Shown here in pieces: positions 11,556 through 22,949 of a DNA stretch of 64,000 bases. A program made the position numbers and the translations under genes. Every line of letters begins with the position of its first letter. Position 1 is the first letter of the stretch. The DNA comes from Prinia subflava (taxonomy: Eukaryota; Chordata; Aves; Passeriformes; Cisticolidae), in the NCBI RefSeq assembly GCF_021018805.1, contig NW_026960613.1, positions 1,178,001 to 1,242,000 on the forward strand. The letters are read 5' to 3'. The notes beneath the pieces are model-generated. The model had not been told where the DNA came from. It did not search any database and was given only the letters and a program-made list of their open reading frames with translations.

Positions 11556-11622
11556 TTGAGGTTAGGGTTGGGTTGGACTTGATGATCCTGGAGGTCTCTT
11601 CCAACATAGTAATTCTGTGATT

Positions 11623-11942
11623 CTCTGAAAAAAAACCCTACTAAAATCAAGCAAAACAAACTCTCCAAAACCCCAAAAGAGAAAAACCAAAACAAAATAC
11701 CAAAAAAACCAACCAAAAAATCCCCAACTCACTGCTTTAAAAAATCTTTGGATTTGTTGTATAAATACTTAGTTCATATTTTTGAGCTCCTTTACCTTTA
11801 CAACTAGCAACTTCATGGTGAAATGTACATATTTATCACTCATACTGCTGGAGAGAAAAAATTATAAAGGAATCATGACGCTAATCAATAATTCTAGACA
11901 TGCTATCTTTATGTGTGATTTTTGTTAATCATTATAGTTTAC
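11623..11942 (-). other. RASA1 intron 24, exon-proximal part
   Basis: An A/C-rich low-complexity tract follows the CR1 end (to about 11730), then unique AT-rich intron up to the exon 24 donor (GTAAAC). No other feature is seen. Confidence 0.6.
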
Positions 11943-12077
11943 CTGCATTACACCTCGCTCATTGCTAAGTATCCGAAGTTCATCTGAATGAGCCACACAC
12001 ATCTCATGCAGGGCTGCCAGATAACGAGATAAGTCAGTTCTAGAGTAATCTGTAGTGTCTGGAAGCTCAGGAACATT
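11943..12077 (-). CDS. RASA1: RASA1 exon 24
   Basis: 45 codons, phase 0 at both ends, between acceptor GTTAAAG and donor GTAAACT; it aligns to human residues 976-1020. The read begins NVPELPDTTDYSRTDLS and ends SNERGVMQ. This region follows the catalytic core of the GAP domain. Differences from remembered human sequence include EH to DY, D to Y in the SRDLAALHE block, I to M, T to I, and AQ to VM. That is unusually many for so conserved a protein, but none creates a stop. It lies in the loop between the inverted CR1 arms. Confidence 0.93.
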
Positions 12078-13389
12078 CTTTAACAAAAATTATGAGATCA
12101 GGCTTAGAATGGTGAGTAGCTAGTCATAAAAGAAATTAAATTACACTTCTACGCACCTGCCAGCAGTTTTGATACTGCAAGCAAGTACCATGTTTTTCCT
12201 CATAATTAAGTCTTCTGTCCATGTTATCTAATACAAATTATTTATTTCCTTCTCTCCACAATCATCTATTTTATGAAGACAATTAAATTATGGTTGCACA
12301 TTTCACACAGAGAGATTACTGAATATACAGCAATTCCTATTCCTAATAGGAGGGTTTGATGCTGTCTCTGAGCTGTCTAGAAAGATACTGAGAAAAAGAG
12401 ATTCATATCATGTCTTCCCCCAAATTAGGGGGATCCATCCATTAGACGTTTTTTGTTTTATTTGTTTTTTTAAAATTTAAATCAGGCAATAGCAACAGCA
12501 AAAATGGACACCAAAAAATCCCCAAACTATTAAGTCAGTAAATCCACTAATAAAATAATGTAATTAAAACAGTAGATTAATCAGTTATTTTAAAACCCAA
12601 CCATTTTCCAAGTCCTCATGCATAATCTGACATTTAAAGAAAAACAAGAGTGTATCATAATATGCAGAAGTTGTCATCTAACCATAAAAAGGTGACATAC
12701 GGCAATATATCTGAATGACACTTCAAAACAGTAATTCTTATAGATTATCAAAATAGTCTGAGATGTTGTCTAGGTCACTTTTAATGGATTATTTCAGGAT
12801 TAATAAGATAGGTATATTTCTTTCATCTTCTTTTTTTCAAAAAATTATTGGTTTAAACATATACTTACATATATACATGAGCTCCTAACTCATTATAACT
12901 ATAATACGCAAAATAGTAATGGCTTCAAATTGAACAGCAACTATTATTTTCTTTTAAACTACAATATCTAGAATTCATGCAGTGAGACATTTGGTTATGT
13001 ATAACTAAAATAGAACACAAAATTTTTAAAAACTTCAATGTTTCAATCTCAGCTCAAATCATATGACAAATTACATATTAAATTTTCTTTATTTTAAATA
13101 TTTTTAGAAGATTGGTATTTTTGCCTGAAAGCCCTAATCCTTGAGGAGAAGCTCAAATAGATCTCGTCTACAACAGTACTTTTTAATAGGACATTTGATT
13201 GGTTTTAATTCTGTGCGACAGGCCAGCAATCTGCAGTTCCTAAACATGCACAAGAAAAATATTTCAGTAACAAGCATTCAAAATTGGGAGGAAGCTGATG
13301 CATTTTTGAACTAGTTAACAAGGACTATAAAGAATTTTAACTCACAATGTTGCTACACAGCTTGCAATTTTTCTTTTTAAACCACTTAC
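12078..13389 (-). other. RASA1 intron 23
   Basis: Unique AT-rich sequence with no recognised transposon or exon. It lies wholly within the loop of the inverted repeat. Confidence 0.6.
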
Positions 13390-13467
13390 CCCAAGTTCAT
13401 CTAAGAACATGATCATGCGATGTTTGTTACTCTTGATGAATGGATTTACCCCCTCCATATATGGCTC
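13390..13467 (-). CDS. RASA1: RASA1 exon 23
   Basis: 26 codons in phase 0 between acceptor ATTGCCAG and donor GTAAGTG; human residues 950-975. The read is EPYMEGVNPFIKSNKHR followed by MIMFLDELG, which matches remembered human sequence exactly. The GAP-domain segment containing the NPF-IKSNKHRM helix is therefore conserved. It lies in the inverted-repeat loop, 334 bp from the axis of symmetry at 13801. Confidence 0.94.
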
Positions 13468-13721
13468 CTGGCAATTTTAAAAAGTATTTATTAGAACAAA
13501 TTGATACCAATTTAACAGTCATACCTAAGGTGAGCATATTGTAATCAGAGACAAATGACACTGTAAAACAAATGTGTCATCTTTTTCAAGTGAATTTATG
13601 ATGACTGGTGTACAACCAGTCAAAAGATTACACTTTTTTTCTGCTCCAGATGGATTCTGAATTTGTTTATATATGTATTGTGACATGAAATGTTACATTT
13701 CTAAAATGCATGTTCAGCTTA

Positions 13722-14070
13722 GAAAAGGCTGAAGGGTGAGCTCATCATAGTCTACAACTTCCTCAAGGGGGGCAGTGAGATGCTGATCTCCCTGGTGACT
13801 AGCAATAGGACATGAGAAAATGGAATGAAGCTGCGTCACAGGTAGTTCAGACTGGACATTAAGACGATTCCTAACTGAGAGAGTGGTCAGTCACTGGAAC
13901 AGCCTCCCCAAGGAAGCAGTCACGGCACCAAGCCTATTACTTCAAGGACAATATGGGCGATAGCCTTAGTCATATGATCTACTTTTAGGTAGTCCTGAAG
14001 GGAGTATGGAGTTGGACTTGCTGATCATTATGGATCCCTTCCAACTTGAGATATTCTATGAATACTAGAG
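13722..14070 (+). mobile_element. Old CR1 3' fragment
   Basis: It carries diverged CR1 3' sequence: gaaggctgaagggtgagctcatcatagtctacaacttcct, then an aacagcctcccc block and a 3' end ttggacttgctgatc...cttccaac followed by attctatgaa. It is far more diverged than copies A and B, and the inverted-repeat axis (13801.5) falls within it. Confidence 0.8.
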
Positions 14071-14571
14071 TATGACTACTATCCTTTTTGCCATCAACAG
14101 ACAGAAAAAAAGAGTTCACATAGTTCCACTGTTGTCTTTGAAATGAATGTCTGAGTTTATCTGTTCTCATAGCATAAAAATATGGTTACATCACTCTATA
14201 ATGCCTACTAGCATGGCCATTAATTTATCAGTTATTTTAACATGTCACTGCTGTTGTTCATACTACCAGACTGAAAATCTTTATGCTAAGAACCAAATCA
14301 TTCACATAAGTTTCTAGATGACTCATTCTGAAATCACCGACTCCTCTTTCCAAATCAGTGATACTTTATGATACTGCTCTAGGTTAAATCAATACCCTGT
14401 TGGGCTCCAACTAAAGAGGATAGAAAAAAAATTGCAGGAATAAAGCCTCCTTGCTGATAAGACACCCAGGTCACACATCAGGATTTGCATAAGAATAACA
14501 CAGAAAAAATCTGTTTCTGTTAACATGAACTTGGCAATCTTCTAGACCGTTCTGTGTAAAATTATATTCAC
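14071..14571 (-). other. RASA1 intron 22, unique part
   Basis: AT-rich intron sequence with no recognised element. Confidence 0.55.
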
Positions 14572-14660
14572 CTTAGCTCCAAATTCAACCAGATTTGCTA
14601 AATTCTGCACAGACTTGGCAACCAGGGTCAGCGTTCTTGCAGCAGTAGGGGAAGGAGAAT
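14572..14660 (-). CDS. RASA1: RASA1 exon 22
   Basis: 89 bp between acceptor TCCTATCAG and donor GTGAATAT. The first two bases complete the Asp codon split with exon 21; human residues 920-949. The read is SPSPTAARTLTLVAK, then SVQNLANLVEFGAK. Two Ile-to-Thr changes (PIAARTLIL in remembered human sequence) are polar substitutions in a helix of the GAP core and may affect packing. Its 5' side faces the intron that holds CR1 copy B and several ERVs. Confidence 0.93.
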
Positions 14661-14869
14661 CTGATAGGAATAGAAAGCAGAAAGTTACTGACCATTTAAT
14701 TTAAAAGCTCTGGTAGTCACAAGAAAATTCTCTTCCACAATTTTTTATCATGGAATTTAAGACTTAAAATGCTGTAAGAGAACTGCATGTGAAAAAATTC
14801 TCATGAACAAGTAAACTTTTGGTGTTTTAGTAATTATGTCCACAATAAACATCAATATGCATATCTGAC

Positions 14870-15730
14870 TGTCTTAGTTTAAGACAATTTACAGGGCAGA
14901 GACTCCAAAGTGAGTTACCTCCCCTTAGTCTTAACCACTCCCCTTTCATCAATAAGGAGAGACAAATGCAAGAAGATATAAGTGAAAAAATAACAGTTTA
15001 CTAAAAATAAAACAGCAACAACCAAGATAACAGCAATAACCACTAGATACAAAGGTGCAGTCACATGCTCCCCCCAGGAACAGAGAAAACAAGGTAGCAG
15101 AGAAGCCCCCTCCTCCTAAGATAGCAGCCACCGTGGCAGCCCATGTGGCCCAGGAGCCAAAGACAAGATGGCAGAGAAGCTCCCTACTGTGGACCACACA
15201 GCTGAGAGAACAAAGGAAAACAACATAGCAACCAAGCCTCTGCATTCCAGAACATTCCCTACCCCCAAAACAACAACCAACAGGGAACAGGGACAAAATA
15301 AAACCCAGAAAAACCTATTTTTATCCAAAATACTAAAAGAAAATTCCCAGCATCTGCAGGTCTGACCCCTCCTCAGCATGGCGCAGCTGGAATGGTGGGC
15401 AGTGGCTTCAAAAACTCCTGGAGAGCAAGTCTGACCCCTCCTTGGCGCAGCACGGCTTGAACTGGGGACGGGTGCTGGAAAAACCCTTGGAGAGCAGGTT
15501 CAACCCCTCCTTGGCACAGAGCAGGCAGCAGCAGTGAAGGTATTGTGAAATTCTCCATAGCCCAGAATGAGCATAAGAGCTCCTGCCTCATGCTGCCTCA
15601 CAGGAGCTGCAAGTGGCAGACAAACAATCGAACAAGCAGCAAATGTGTTGCGAAATCTGCTCTGAAACAGCTCTGGATTGTGAAATGCAGCTTCTCAGGT
15701 TGCCTCATTACAGCAAGGAAGTGTTAGAAA
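14870..15730 (-). mobile_element. LTR-like element, right end uncertain
   Basis: It starts tgtcttagtttaagac, like the LTRs at 2013 and 50039. The tandem-like blocks aacccctccttggc (15420-15520) and the general composition match that LTR class. No matching target duplication was found, and the right boundary before CR1 copy B is not clear. Confidence 0.4.
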
Positions 15731-15980
15731 CTTTGCTCCAAAAGAAAAAGAGCCCCCTTAGTTTGTTTTTGTTTGTTTGTTTTTTATTAACAGCTCTAAA
15801 AACCCTCTAAAAAGTCCATAAACTTACCTTAGTGAAACTGAAGAATATTATCTGGACTTGTAAACAGGACTAACTAACACTTAAAGACAAGCTTAAAAGG
15901 AATTACATAAATCTATGGATAACAACTTCATACACAGCTAAAGACAGAGTAGTCTCAATGCAGTCTCCAAATTAGAAAAT
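15731..15980 (-). other. RASA1 intron 21, short unique stretch
   Basis: A (GTTT)n-like run near 15764-15784 is followed by ordinary intron up to the CR1-B 3' end. No gene is seen. Confidence 0.4.
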
Positions 15981-16047
15981 AATCACAGAATTACTATGTT
16001 GGAAGAGACCTCCAGGATCATCAAGTCCAACCCAACCCTAACCTCAA

Positions 16048-17789
16048 CTAAACCATGGCAAGAAGTGCCACATCCAGTCTTTTCTTAAACACATGCAGGG
16101 ATGGTGACTCCACCACATCCTCAGGCAAACCATTCCAGTACTTTATCATTCTTTCTGTAAAAAACTTTTTCCTAATATCCAGCCTATATTTTCCTTGGCA
16201 CAGCTTAAGACTGTGTCCTCTCGTTCTGTTAGTTGCTGCCTGGAGAAAGAGACCAACTCCCACCTGACTACAACCACCTTTCAGGAAGTTGTAGAGAGTG
16301 ATAAGGTCACCTCTGAGTCTTCTCCTCCCCAGGCTAAACAACCCCAGCTCCCTCAGTCGTTCCTTATAGGGCTTGTGCTCCAAGCCCCTCACCAGCCTTG
16401 TTGCCCTCCTCTGGATGCACTCAAGCGTCTCAACGTCCTTCCTAAACTGAGGGGCCCAGAACTGGACACAACACTCAGGGCTCAGCCTCACCGATGCCGA
16501 GCACAAGGGAAGAATGACCTCCCCGGTCCTGCTGGCCACACTATTCCTGATACTGGCCAGGATGCTGTTGTCCTTCTTGGCCACCAGGGCACACTGCTGG
16601 CTCATATTCAGTCGGTTATTGACCAGAACCCCCAGGCCCCTTTCCGCCTGGGCACTGTCCAGCCACACCGTCCCCAGCCTATAATGTTGCAGGGGGTTAT
16701 TGTGGCCAAAATGCAGGACTCGGCACTTGGACTTATTGAACTTCATCTTATAGGACTCTGCCCATCCATCCAACCATTCCAGGTCTCTCTGCAGAGCCCT
16801 CCTACCCTCCAACAGATCGACACACGCTCCCAGCTTAGTGTCATCTGCAAATTTATTAATGAAAGACTCAATACCTTCATGCATATAGTCAATGAAAATA
16901 TTGAACAGAACTGGCCCCAGCACAGACCCTTGAGGAATACCACTAGTGACTGGCCACCAGCTGGATGCAGCACCGTTCACCACCACATTCTGGGCCCGGC
17001 CATCTAGCCAGTTCTTAACACAGCAAAGAGTGCTCTTGTCCAAGCCATGGGCTGCCAGCTTTTCCAGGAGTATGCTGTGGGAGACAGTGTCAAAGGCCTT
17101 GCTGAAGTCCAAATAGACAACATCCACAGCCTTTCCAGCATCCACCAGATGGGTCATCTGGTCATAAAAAGGAGACCAGGTTGGTCAAACATGACCTACC
17201 TCTCCTAAACCCATACTGGCTGGATCTGATACCCTGGCCATCCTGTAAGTGCTGCCTGATGACACTCAATATAAACTGTTCCATTACCCTACCAGGTACT
17301 GAGATCAGGGTAACTGGCCTATAATTACCAGGATCCTCCTTCCTACACTTTTTGTGAATAGGTGTCACATTGGCCAGCTTCCAGTCATCTGGAACCTCAC
17401 CAGTGAGCCAGGACTGTTGGTAAATGATGGAGAGCGGCTTTGCAAGCTCATCTGCCAGCTCCCTCATCACCCTGAGATGGATCCCGTCTGGTCCCACAGA
17501 TTTATGAACATCCAAGCGGCTCAGTAGGTCTGACTGCCTCCTCCTGGATAACAGGGGGACCATTCTGCTCCCTGACACCATCTACCAACCCAGGAGGACA
17601 GTTGTCCTGAGGACAAGCCATCTTCCCACTAAAGACTGAGGCAAAGAAGGCGTTAAGCACTTCCGCCTTCTCATCTGCAATTACTAAGTTCCCTCCCATA
17701 TCCAGTAGAGAACAGTTGGTCTTACCCTTCCTTTTGCCACTAACATATTTGTAAAAACATTTTTTATTATCCTTTACAAAAGTTGCCAA
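16048..17789 (-). pseudogene. CR1-B ORF2 reverse transcriptase remnant
   Basis: Translation is identical to the copy A RT region, including the FADDTK catalytic block (16840-16851) and the same frameshift near 17163. The 369-codon C-terminal segment occupies 16048-17157. A lesion shared at the same base argues that the two copies have a common recent template. Confidence 0.9.
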
Positions 17790-18051
17790 ATTAATTTTGA
17801 ACTGAGCTTTGGCCTCTCTAATTTTTTTCCTACCTGCCCTAGCAACCCCCCTAAATTCTTCCTGACAGACCTGACCCTGCTTCCAGAGATGATGTATCTT
17901 TTTTATTCCTAAGTTCTTTCAAAATCTCGTTACCCATCCAGGCTGGACGTTTGCCTTGTTGACTCGTCTTTTGGCACACAGGGACAGTCTGTTCCTGTGC
18001 CCTCAAGATCTCTGTTTTGAAGCATGCCCACCTTTCCTGGACTCCTTTGTT

Positions 18052-18803
18052 TTAAAAAAATACTTCCAAAGGAACTCTCTGGACAAGTCTCCAGAACAGG
18101 CCAAAGTCTGCCCTCTGAAAGTCCAATATAAAAGTCTTGTTGATGCTCCTTCTAACTTCACCAAATATCGAGAACTCTATAATTTCATGATCACTATGCC
18201 CCAAGTGGCCTCCAACCACCACATCTCCCACCAGCCCATCTCTATTTGCAATCAGGTCTAACATAGTCCCTCCCCTGGTGGGCTCAGTCACCAGCTGTGA
18301 CAAAAAGTTGTCCTCCACACACTAAAACCTTCCTGGACTGCCTCTTTTCTGCTGTATTAAGTTCCCAGCAGATGTCTGGTAGGTTTAAGCCACCTGCAAG
18401 AACAAGGGCTGGTGATCCTGAAACATTCTCCAGCTGCTTATAGAATAAGTTGTCCACCTCTTCTTCCTGGTTGGGTGGACGATAACAGACTCCCAGCAGG
18501 ATGTTAGCCTTGTTGGCCTTCCCCTTAATTCTTACCCATAAGCATTCAACTTCACCATCATTAGTTTCAATACCCATGGCATTAAAAGCCTTCCTAATAT
18601 AAAGGGCCACCCCTCCACCCCTTCTCCCTTTCCTGTCTCTTCTGAAGAGCTTGTAGCCATCCAGCACAGCGCTCCAGCTATGTGAGTTGTCCCACTACAT
18701 TTCTGTGACAGTGACTACATCATAGTTCTGCTGTTGCACCATGGGTTCAAGCTCTTCGTGCTTATTAGCCATACTGCGTGCATTAGTATACATGCGCCTC
18801 AGC
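18052..18803 (-). pseudogene. CR1-B ORF2 endonuclease remnant
   Basis: It is the mirror of the copy A endonuclease: NARSMANKHEEL, RRGGGVALYIRK and GHSDHEIIEF blocks, with the same in-frame TAG (18695-18697) and the same frameshift near 18300. Confidence 0.85.
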
Positions 18804-18892
18804 TGGGTTAGTGACTTCACCCCCTAACTTAGGTTTATCACCCTTAGGCCTGCCCCTAGATAGTCCAACTGAATCCCCTTCCCCCTTCAAAC

Positions 18893-20092
18893 CTAGTTTA
18901 AAGCCCTTTCAATGAGTTCTGCCAGTTCATGAGCTAAAAACCTACTACCCTTTTCAGAAAAATGAAGCCCATCCAGTTCCAACAGGCCAGGCACTGAAAA
19001 AGTTGCCCCGTGATCAAAGAACCCAAAATTCTGCTGATGACACCAACCCTTGATCAACTTGTTGATAATGTGGGCTCTCCTTTTCATTGTTTTTCTCTGC
19101 CACCAGAGGGACTGAGCAGAACACTACCTGTGCTCCTACCCTATCAACCACTTGACCCAATGCCCTAAAGTCCCTTTTTATTGCCCTAGCACTTATCTTT
19201 TCAATCTCATCACTGCCAGACGGGAGTATCAGCAGTGGGTAGTAATCAGAGGGCTGAATCAGCCCAGGGACTCTCTCAGTAATATCCCATACCTGGGCCC
19301 CAGGGAGGCAGCAGACCTCCCTGTGGGTTGGGTCTGGTGAACATATAGGGCCCTCTGTTCCCCTCAGAAGGGAGTCACCCACTACGACTACTCTTCTTTT
19401 CTTTTTAATGTTAGAGGTGGTGATCCATCTGACAGATGAAGCTTAATTGGGAGGCTCACTGGGCAGATAATTTTCTTCTATGTCATCTGGCTGACCCTCT
19501 TGATCCAGGGCCTCATATCTATTCTGAAGTGCCACCTGGGTAGGTGATGGGGGTTGGAGGGAATTTCCATTACCTCCCTGAGTAGGAACCCCTTTCCACT
19601 CCCCCTCATCCACCATGTGTCCTCTAATTGCCTGACAGGGGGAGGCATGGGAGCCTTCTGACTCCTGGTGGGCCTCCCTTAAGGATGGAAGGGTGGAACT
19701 CCACCAGTCTATTTCCCCTTCACTTTCCCTAATACTCGTTAGTCTATCACCTTTTCAATATGCTCAGCCACGAGGAAGAGGGGATCATTCACTTGTTCAC
19801 ACCGCATGCAGACTTCTTCTGCAACTCCCCCTGATGCCACTGATAAGCTTAAACACTCCTCACAGGAATGGGTCTGGACAGACACATCCTTTTTGGAGGG
19901 TTCTACCTGGCTATATAGACTTTTACAAACTGCAGTTTTGAATTGTGCACAAACCATTACTAAAAAACCAAAAACTAACCAACAGAACTGCAAACTAAAA
20001 ACAACCTTCAACCCTACCTGCTTGCCCTGCCTGCGCAACTGCCTCGCAAACTGCTGTGAGCTTAGAGCCGTGCCAGGCCCCTGTTTGCCCAC
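18893..20092 (-). pseudogene. CR1-B ORF1 remnant: Cys-rich N-terminus and esterase-like domain
   Basis: The 5' segment (19739-20092) encodes a Cys-rich stretch with CEECLSLSV and VCMRCEQVND, consistent with the zinc-binding/PHD-like N-terminus known in CR1 ORF1. It runs into a stop at the junction with the identical tract (19739-19741). The esterase-like domain (GDS and DGLHFSEKG blocks) follows with the same frameshift as copy A. No intact ORF1 remains. Confidence 0.8.
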
Positions 20093-20190
20093 TCTTGTTC
20101 ACCACACTCCCTTAAGGCCTCTTTTAAAGCACTCCCGCCTGACGCTGGAGGGCACAAACCCCATCCTGCGCCTTCGTGGCTAACCAGCGC

Positions 20191-20460
20191 AAGAAACCCA
20201 CATCATTTATATAATCTGAAAATTATAAAAATAATAAAGAAATTATAGGAAAGATATGTGCTAATGTCTTTACAAACAAAATTCCATGGATGAAGGTATG
20301 GGTGTTAATGTCTTTGAAATGGGTCTTAATGTCTCTACCAACTTCATGCCACAGGTTTGTCACAGAACCCAGACAGTTTGACTCCTGAAACAGATAAGTG
20401 AGTCTGCACAAGCCTGAGTTTCTGAACTTTGGGGGAAAATGACAGGTTCAAGGGGGGGTA
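20191..20460. other. Intron sequence ending in a G-rich purine tract
   Basis: No coding potential. 20449-20458 (caaggggggg) directly before the LTR start tgtgacagg at 20461 looks like a retroviral polypurine tract, so some of this stretch may be an ERV 3' remnant. Confidence 0.35.
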
Positions 20461-20681
20461 TGTGACAGGTGATTCGCTAAGGCTGTACTTTCCTAGTACC
20501 TCAGCCAATGAGGAAAGGAAGAGGGCAACATGCGGCTGGGAGTTTGGGATAAAAAGAGGCTGTGTCTGCCAAAACCTCAAGAGAGAAAATCCCACGGGCA
20601 TGTGCCCCAGTGGACTCTCTCCCTTTATTTGAATAAAGCTGCAGGACTCCTCTGTCTCCTTTTGTGGGAATACACAGGACA
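20461..20681 (+). mobile_element. Short LTR, about 220 bp
   Basis: It runs from tgtgacagg to cacaggaca, with TATA-like gataaaaag near 20549 and gaataaag near 20631. A related copy lies at about 55290-55511. A purine tract upstream suggests a 3' LTR. Ends are approximate, and no target duplication was found. Confidence 0.5.
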
Positions 20682-20694
20682 GAGAGTCAAACAG

Positions 20695-21005
20695 ACTTAA
20701 TTAGCATAGCTGGTTTGATAACCAAGATGCCACGGCAGGAACAAACAGAGCTTTGAGGATTACAGAAGATGGGATTAAACCTGCTCACGGGAAGAGAAGA
20801 GATTCAGTCAAACTTCTGCAAGCAAAAGATGATGTAAAATGTATGAGTTGTCTGTATGATCTTTAACCTGATTATTGTAGTGGAAAATTATTAACCTTCC
20901 TGAAATGGTATATAAGCTTTTGGGAAATCTGAGTAAAATTGAATCCTGATCACCAAATCAGTCTTCCTGTCTCTCTATCAATCGTCAATATACTTTATGG
21001 ACACT
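20695..21005 (+). mobile_element. Class I ERV 5' LTR, decayed
   Basis: It has tatataagc (20910) and the typical avian gamma-type U5 ...atcctgatcaccaaatcagtcttcctgtctctc, followed by a degraded primer-binding region (cataacgtgatt). It precedes gag-like sequence in the same orientation. The left boundary is uncertain. Confidence 0.55.
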
Positions 21006-21019
21006 GGCTTTTCATAACG

Positions 21020-22450
21020 TGATTTTCCATACAAGGTGGGAGCTCTTGTCCAGGATCCTTCCACCTTCTGGGACCAGCACACAGCAAGAGGAGCTGAAGG
21101 CACACCTCACCCATTTTTTAGATGACCAGCTCCCTTTGACGTTTGCCAGCACTGGGCAATTGACTGGGTCTCTGAGACTGTCCAGGAGACAGATGAGAGG
21201 CTGACTGGGGGGTCGGTGAAGAGTCCACAGGAAAGGACCACTGAAAATCTCACTGGTGAGTACAATGGAAACTCTGGGGAGTAAAACATGGCAGGATGCC
21301 CAGAGGGGGCTGTAAAGGAAAGTCAAGAAAGGGTCTCGACTACAGAGATGATGATCCCAAAATACCTCCAAAGGGTCCTTTGGGAGAATGTTGAGATGGT
21401 TTGCACATTCTCCCAGAGGTAGTTAAGGACATGGACACCCAGAGGGGGCAGTAAGGGGAGTCAAGAAGGGGTCTTGGAAACAGAGGACAGATGGCGTTGG
21501 TTTTGAAAAGGATTGGTTGAAGGGGAGCATGAAGGAATATGGTTAAGGCAAATAGCAGTGAGACACTACGTGATAAGGAGAGAATTGAGAAACAGTGAGG
21601 ATTGGGATGTTCTCTGCCTTATCTTTAAAATTTGCAGTCAAATATAGGGCCAGCTGCAGGTCTTTTGTAGTCTCGGCTTCCAAGATAGGGAAGGCAGGGA
21701 GATATTTTTCCTACATCCCCCCACCCCTCTCCTGGTCATTATGGAGCCAAGGTGCAGGATTTGAGTTTGTCCGCTTACTACTCAGGACTTAGGGGGGTTT
21801 CTCTAGGATGAGGAGTGCCAAGGCCAGGCATAGAAGTGTGGGACCAGGAGCATGGGCTGGGGGCCTGTGGAGAGGTGTGGGGCCTTGCTGAGGCTGTGAG
21901 GCAGCTGAGGGTCAGCACTGGCCGGTGCACTTTGGGCAGGGGCTGCAGTGGCTGTCTGGTCCCTATGAGGTTCATCTTGTCCACCTGCCTGTCCCTGTGG
22001 CATTGTCGGCTGTACCCACCTGCCAGGACCTGGTGCTTTACAGAGCTTCTGGTGCCAGGAGAGCGGCCCGGGGGCCTGGATGAGTGTGCTGAGGGGATGT
22101 ATCTGGATACTGTGGAAGGACAGAGACCAGCTTTGGTGTACGGTGTAAGGTAGAGGGACCGGCTTTGGTGTAAGGTGCGAGATACAATCTGTCACCAAAG
22201 CCTGGCCTGATATAAGAAGGGATTTTGTTTGGGTCACCAGGGAGGTGAGTGATTTTGCAGAGTTTGGCAGCTGTGGGAGGGTGACAGTCCACAGGCAGCA
22301 GGAGCACGGGCTGGATAGGTGGCAGAGTGGGCCCTTCCAGGAGTTGGTTGGAAAGGCACATCAGGTATATGTAAGAAGGGATGAGGAAAAGGTAAAGGTA
22401 CAGGCAAGGATAATGGCACAGTTTTTAGTCAATGTGCCATTTGTAAAAAA
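21020..22450 (+). pseudogene. ERV gag remnant
   Basis: The only confident part is the capsid C-terminal region: a Lys/Arg-rich block with VYVRRDEEKVK (about 22364-22396), typical of gamma-type Gag. The rest is open only in short pieces in different frames and is inferred from its position between LTR and protease. Confidence 0.55.
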
Positions 22451-22497
22451 ACCCCACAACATTAGAAATGGATTGTTAAGGGCGTCAGGATCTCCTA

Positions 22498-22698
22498 TTG
22501 TACCGGGGCCTCACCACACTGGAGCCCTTGTTAACGTGCCGGGTGGGTTTGAACCGAGAAGTGTTTTTCCTAGTAGACACAGGGACATCTATGTCTACTT
22601 TGAATTTTATGCCAAAGAGGGTTCTTTTGATAATTCAGGGACTATGTAGGAAAGATGAGCCAGTGCTTTTTATTCAACCACTATTGGTGAATGTGTGA
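22498..22698 (+). pseudogene. ERV aspartic protease remnant
   Basis: An open segment contains FLVDTGTSMSTLN; the catalytic Asp-Thr-Gly codons are at 22576-22584. It would cut the Gag-Pol polyprotein as a dimer. The active-site triad is intact, but the surrounding gag and pol frames are broken. Confidence 0.7.
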
Positions 22699-22949
22699 GA
22701 TGGGTTTGAAAAGCGTGAATTTCTGTTTGATCGTAGTTGTGGTTGTGGTTTGCTAGGAGGGTATTTGATGACTGAGTTGGGAATGCAGGTTAGTGTTGTG
22801 AGGGGTGATGGGGAGGCTAGCAGTGTTGTGCTGATAAAGCTTATGCTAAAGTGAACCCAGAAGTGACGGTAGTCCCAGGGAAATATGGAAAACTGGATAT
22901 GGAGCCTCTCCAAATTACTCTGAGGCAACCAGTACAAGTGGTATCTAAA

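Larger units (their letters stand above)
7790..11622 (+). mobile_element. CR1 LINE, copy A, 5'-truncated
   Basis: A long CR1 retrotransposon in plus orientation, antisense to RASA1. In order it carries the C-terminal part of ORF1 (esterase-like), the ORF2 endonuclease, the reverse transcriptase, and the CR1 3' tail (ggacttgatgatcctggaggtctcttccaac) ending in aattctgtgatt. It starts within ORF1 (about 7810, residues MNDLLSLVAEL). It is disabled by a frameshift near 8510, a TAG at 8906-8908, a frameshift near 9300 and a one-base frameshift near 10440. Bases 7862-11622 match copy B (minus) without gaps. Confidence 0.93.
7862..11622 (+). repeat. Left arm of a 3761-bp inverted repeat
   Basis: Position x pairs with 27603-x on the other strand for all paired landmarks checked from 7862 to 11622, so there are no net indels. 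The long open frames on both strands translate identically in the two arms. The one difference found is 7880 (A) against 19723 (C on plus; G expected as A). The inner end coincides with the CR1 3' end; the outer end lies inside CR1. Confidence 0.95.
15981..19741 (-). repeat. Right arm of the 3761-bp inverted repeat
   Basis: Partner of 7862-11622 around axis 13801.5 with a 4358-bp spacer (11623-15980). It starts exactly at the CR1 3' end and stops inside CR1 ORF1, where sequence similarity falls to roughly two thirds over the next ~60 bases. Confidence 0.95.
15981..20190 (-). mobile_element. CR1 LINE, copy B, near full length
   Basis: A CR1 in minus orientation, the same strand as RASA1, about 4.2 kb, with its 3' end at 15981 (aatcacagaattactatg). 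It contains RT, endonuclease and ORF1, plus a further 5' part (19742 to about 20190) absent from copy A that includes the ORF1 N-terminus and 5' leader. It carries the same frameshifts and stop as copy A. Bases 15981-19741 match copy A, but 5' of that the two diverge strongly. Confidence 0.93.
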
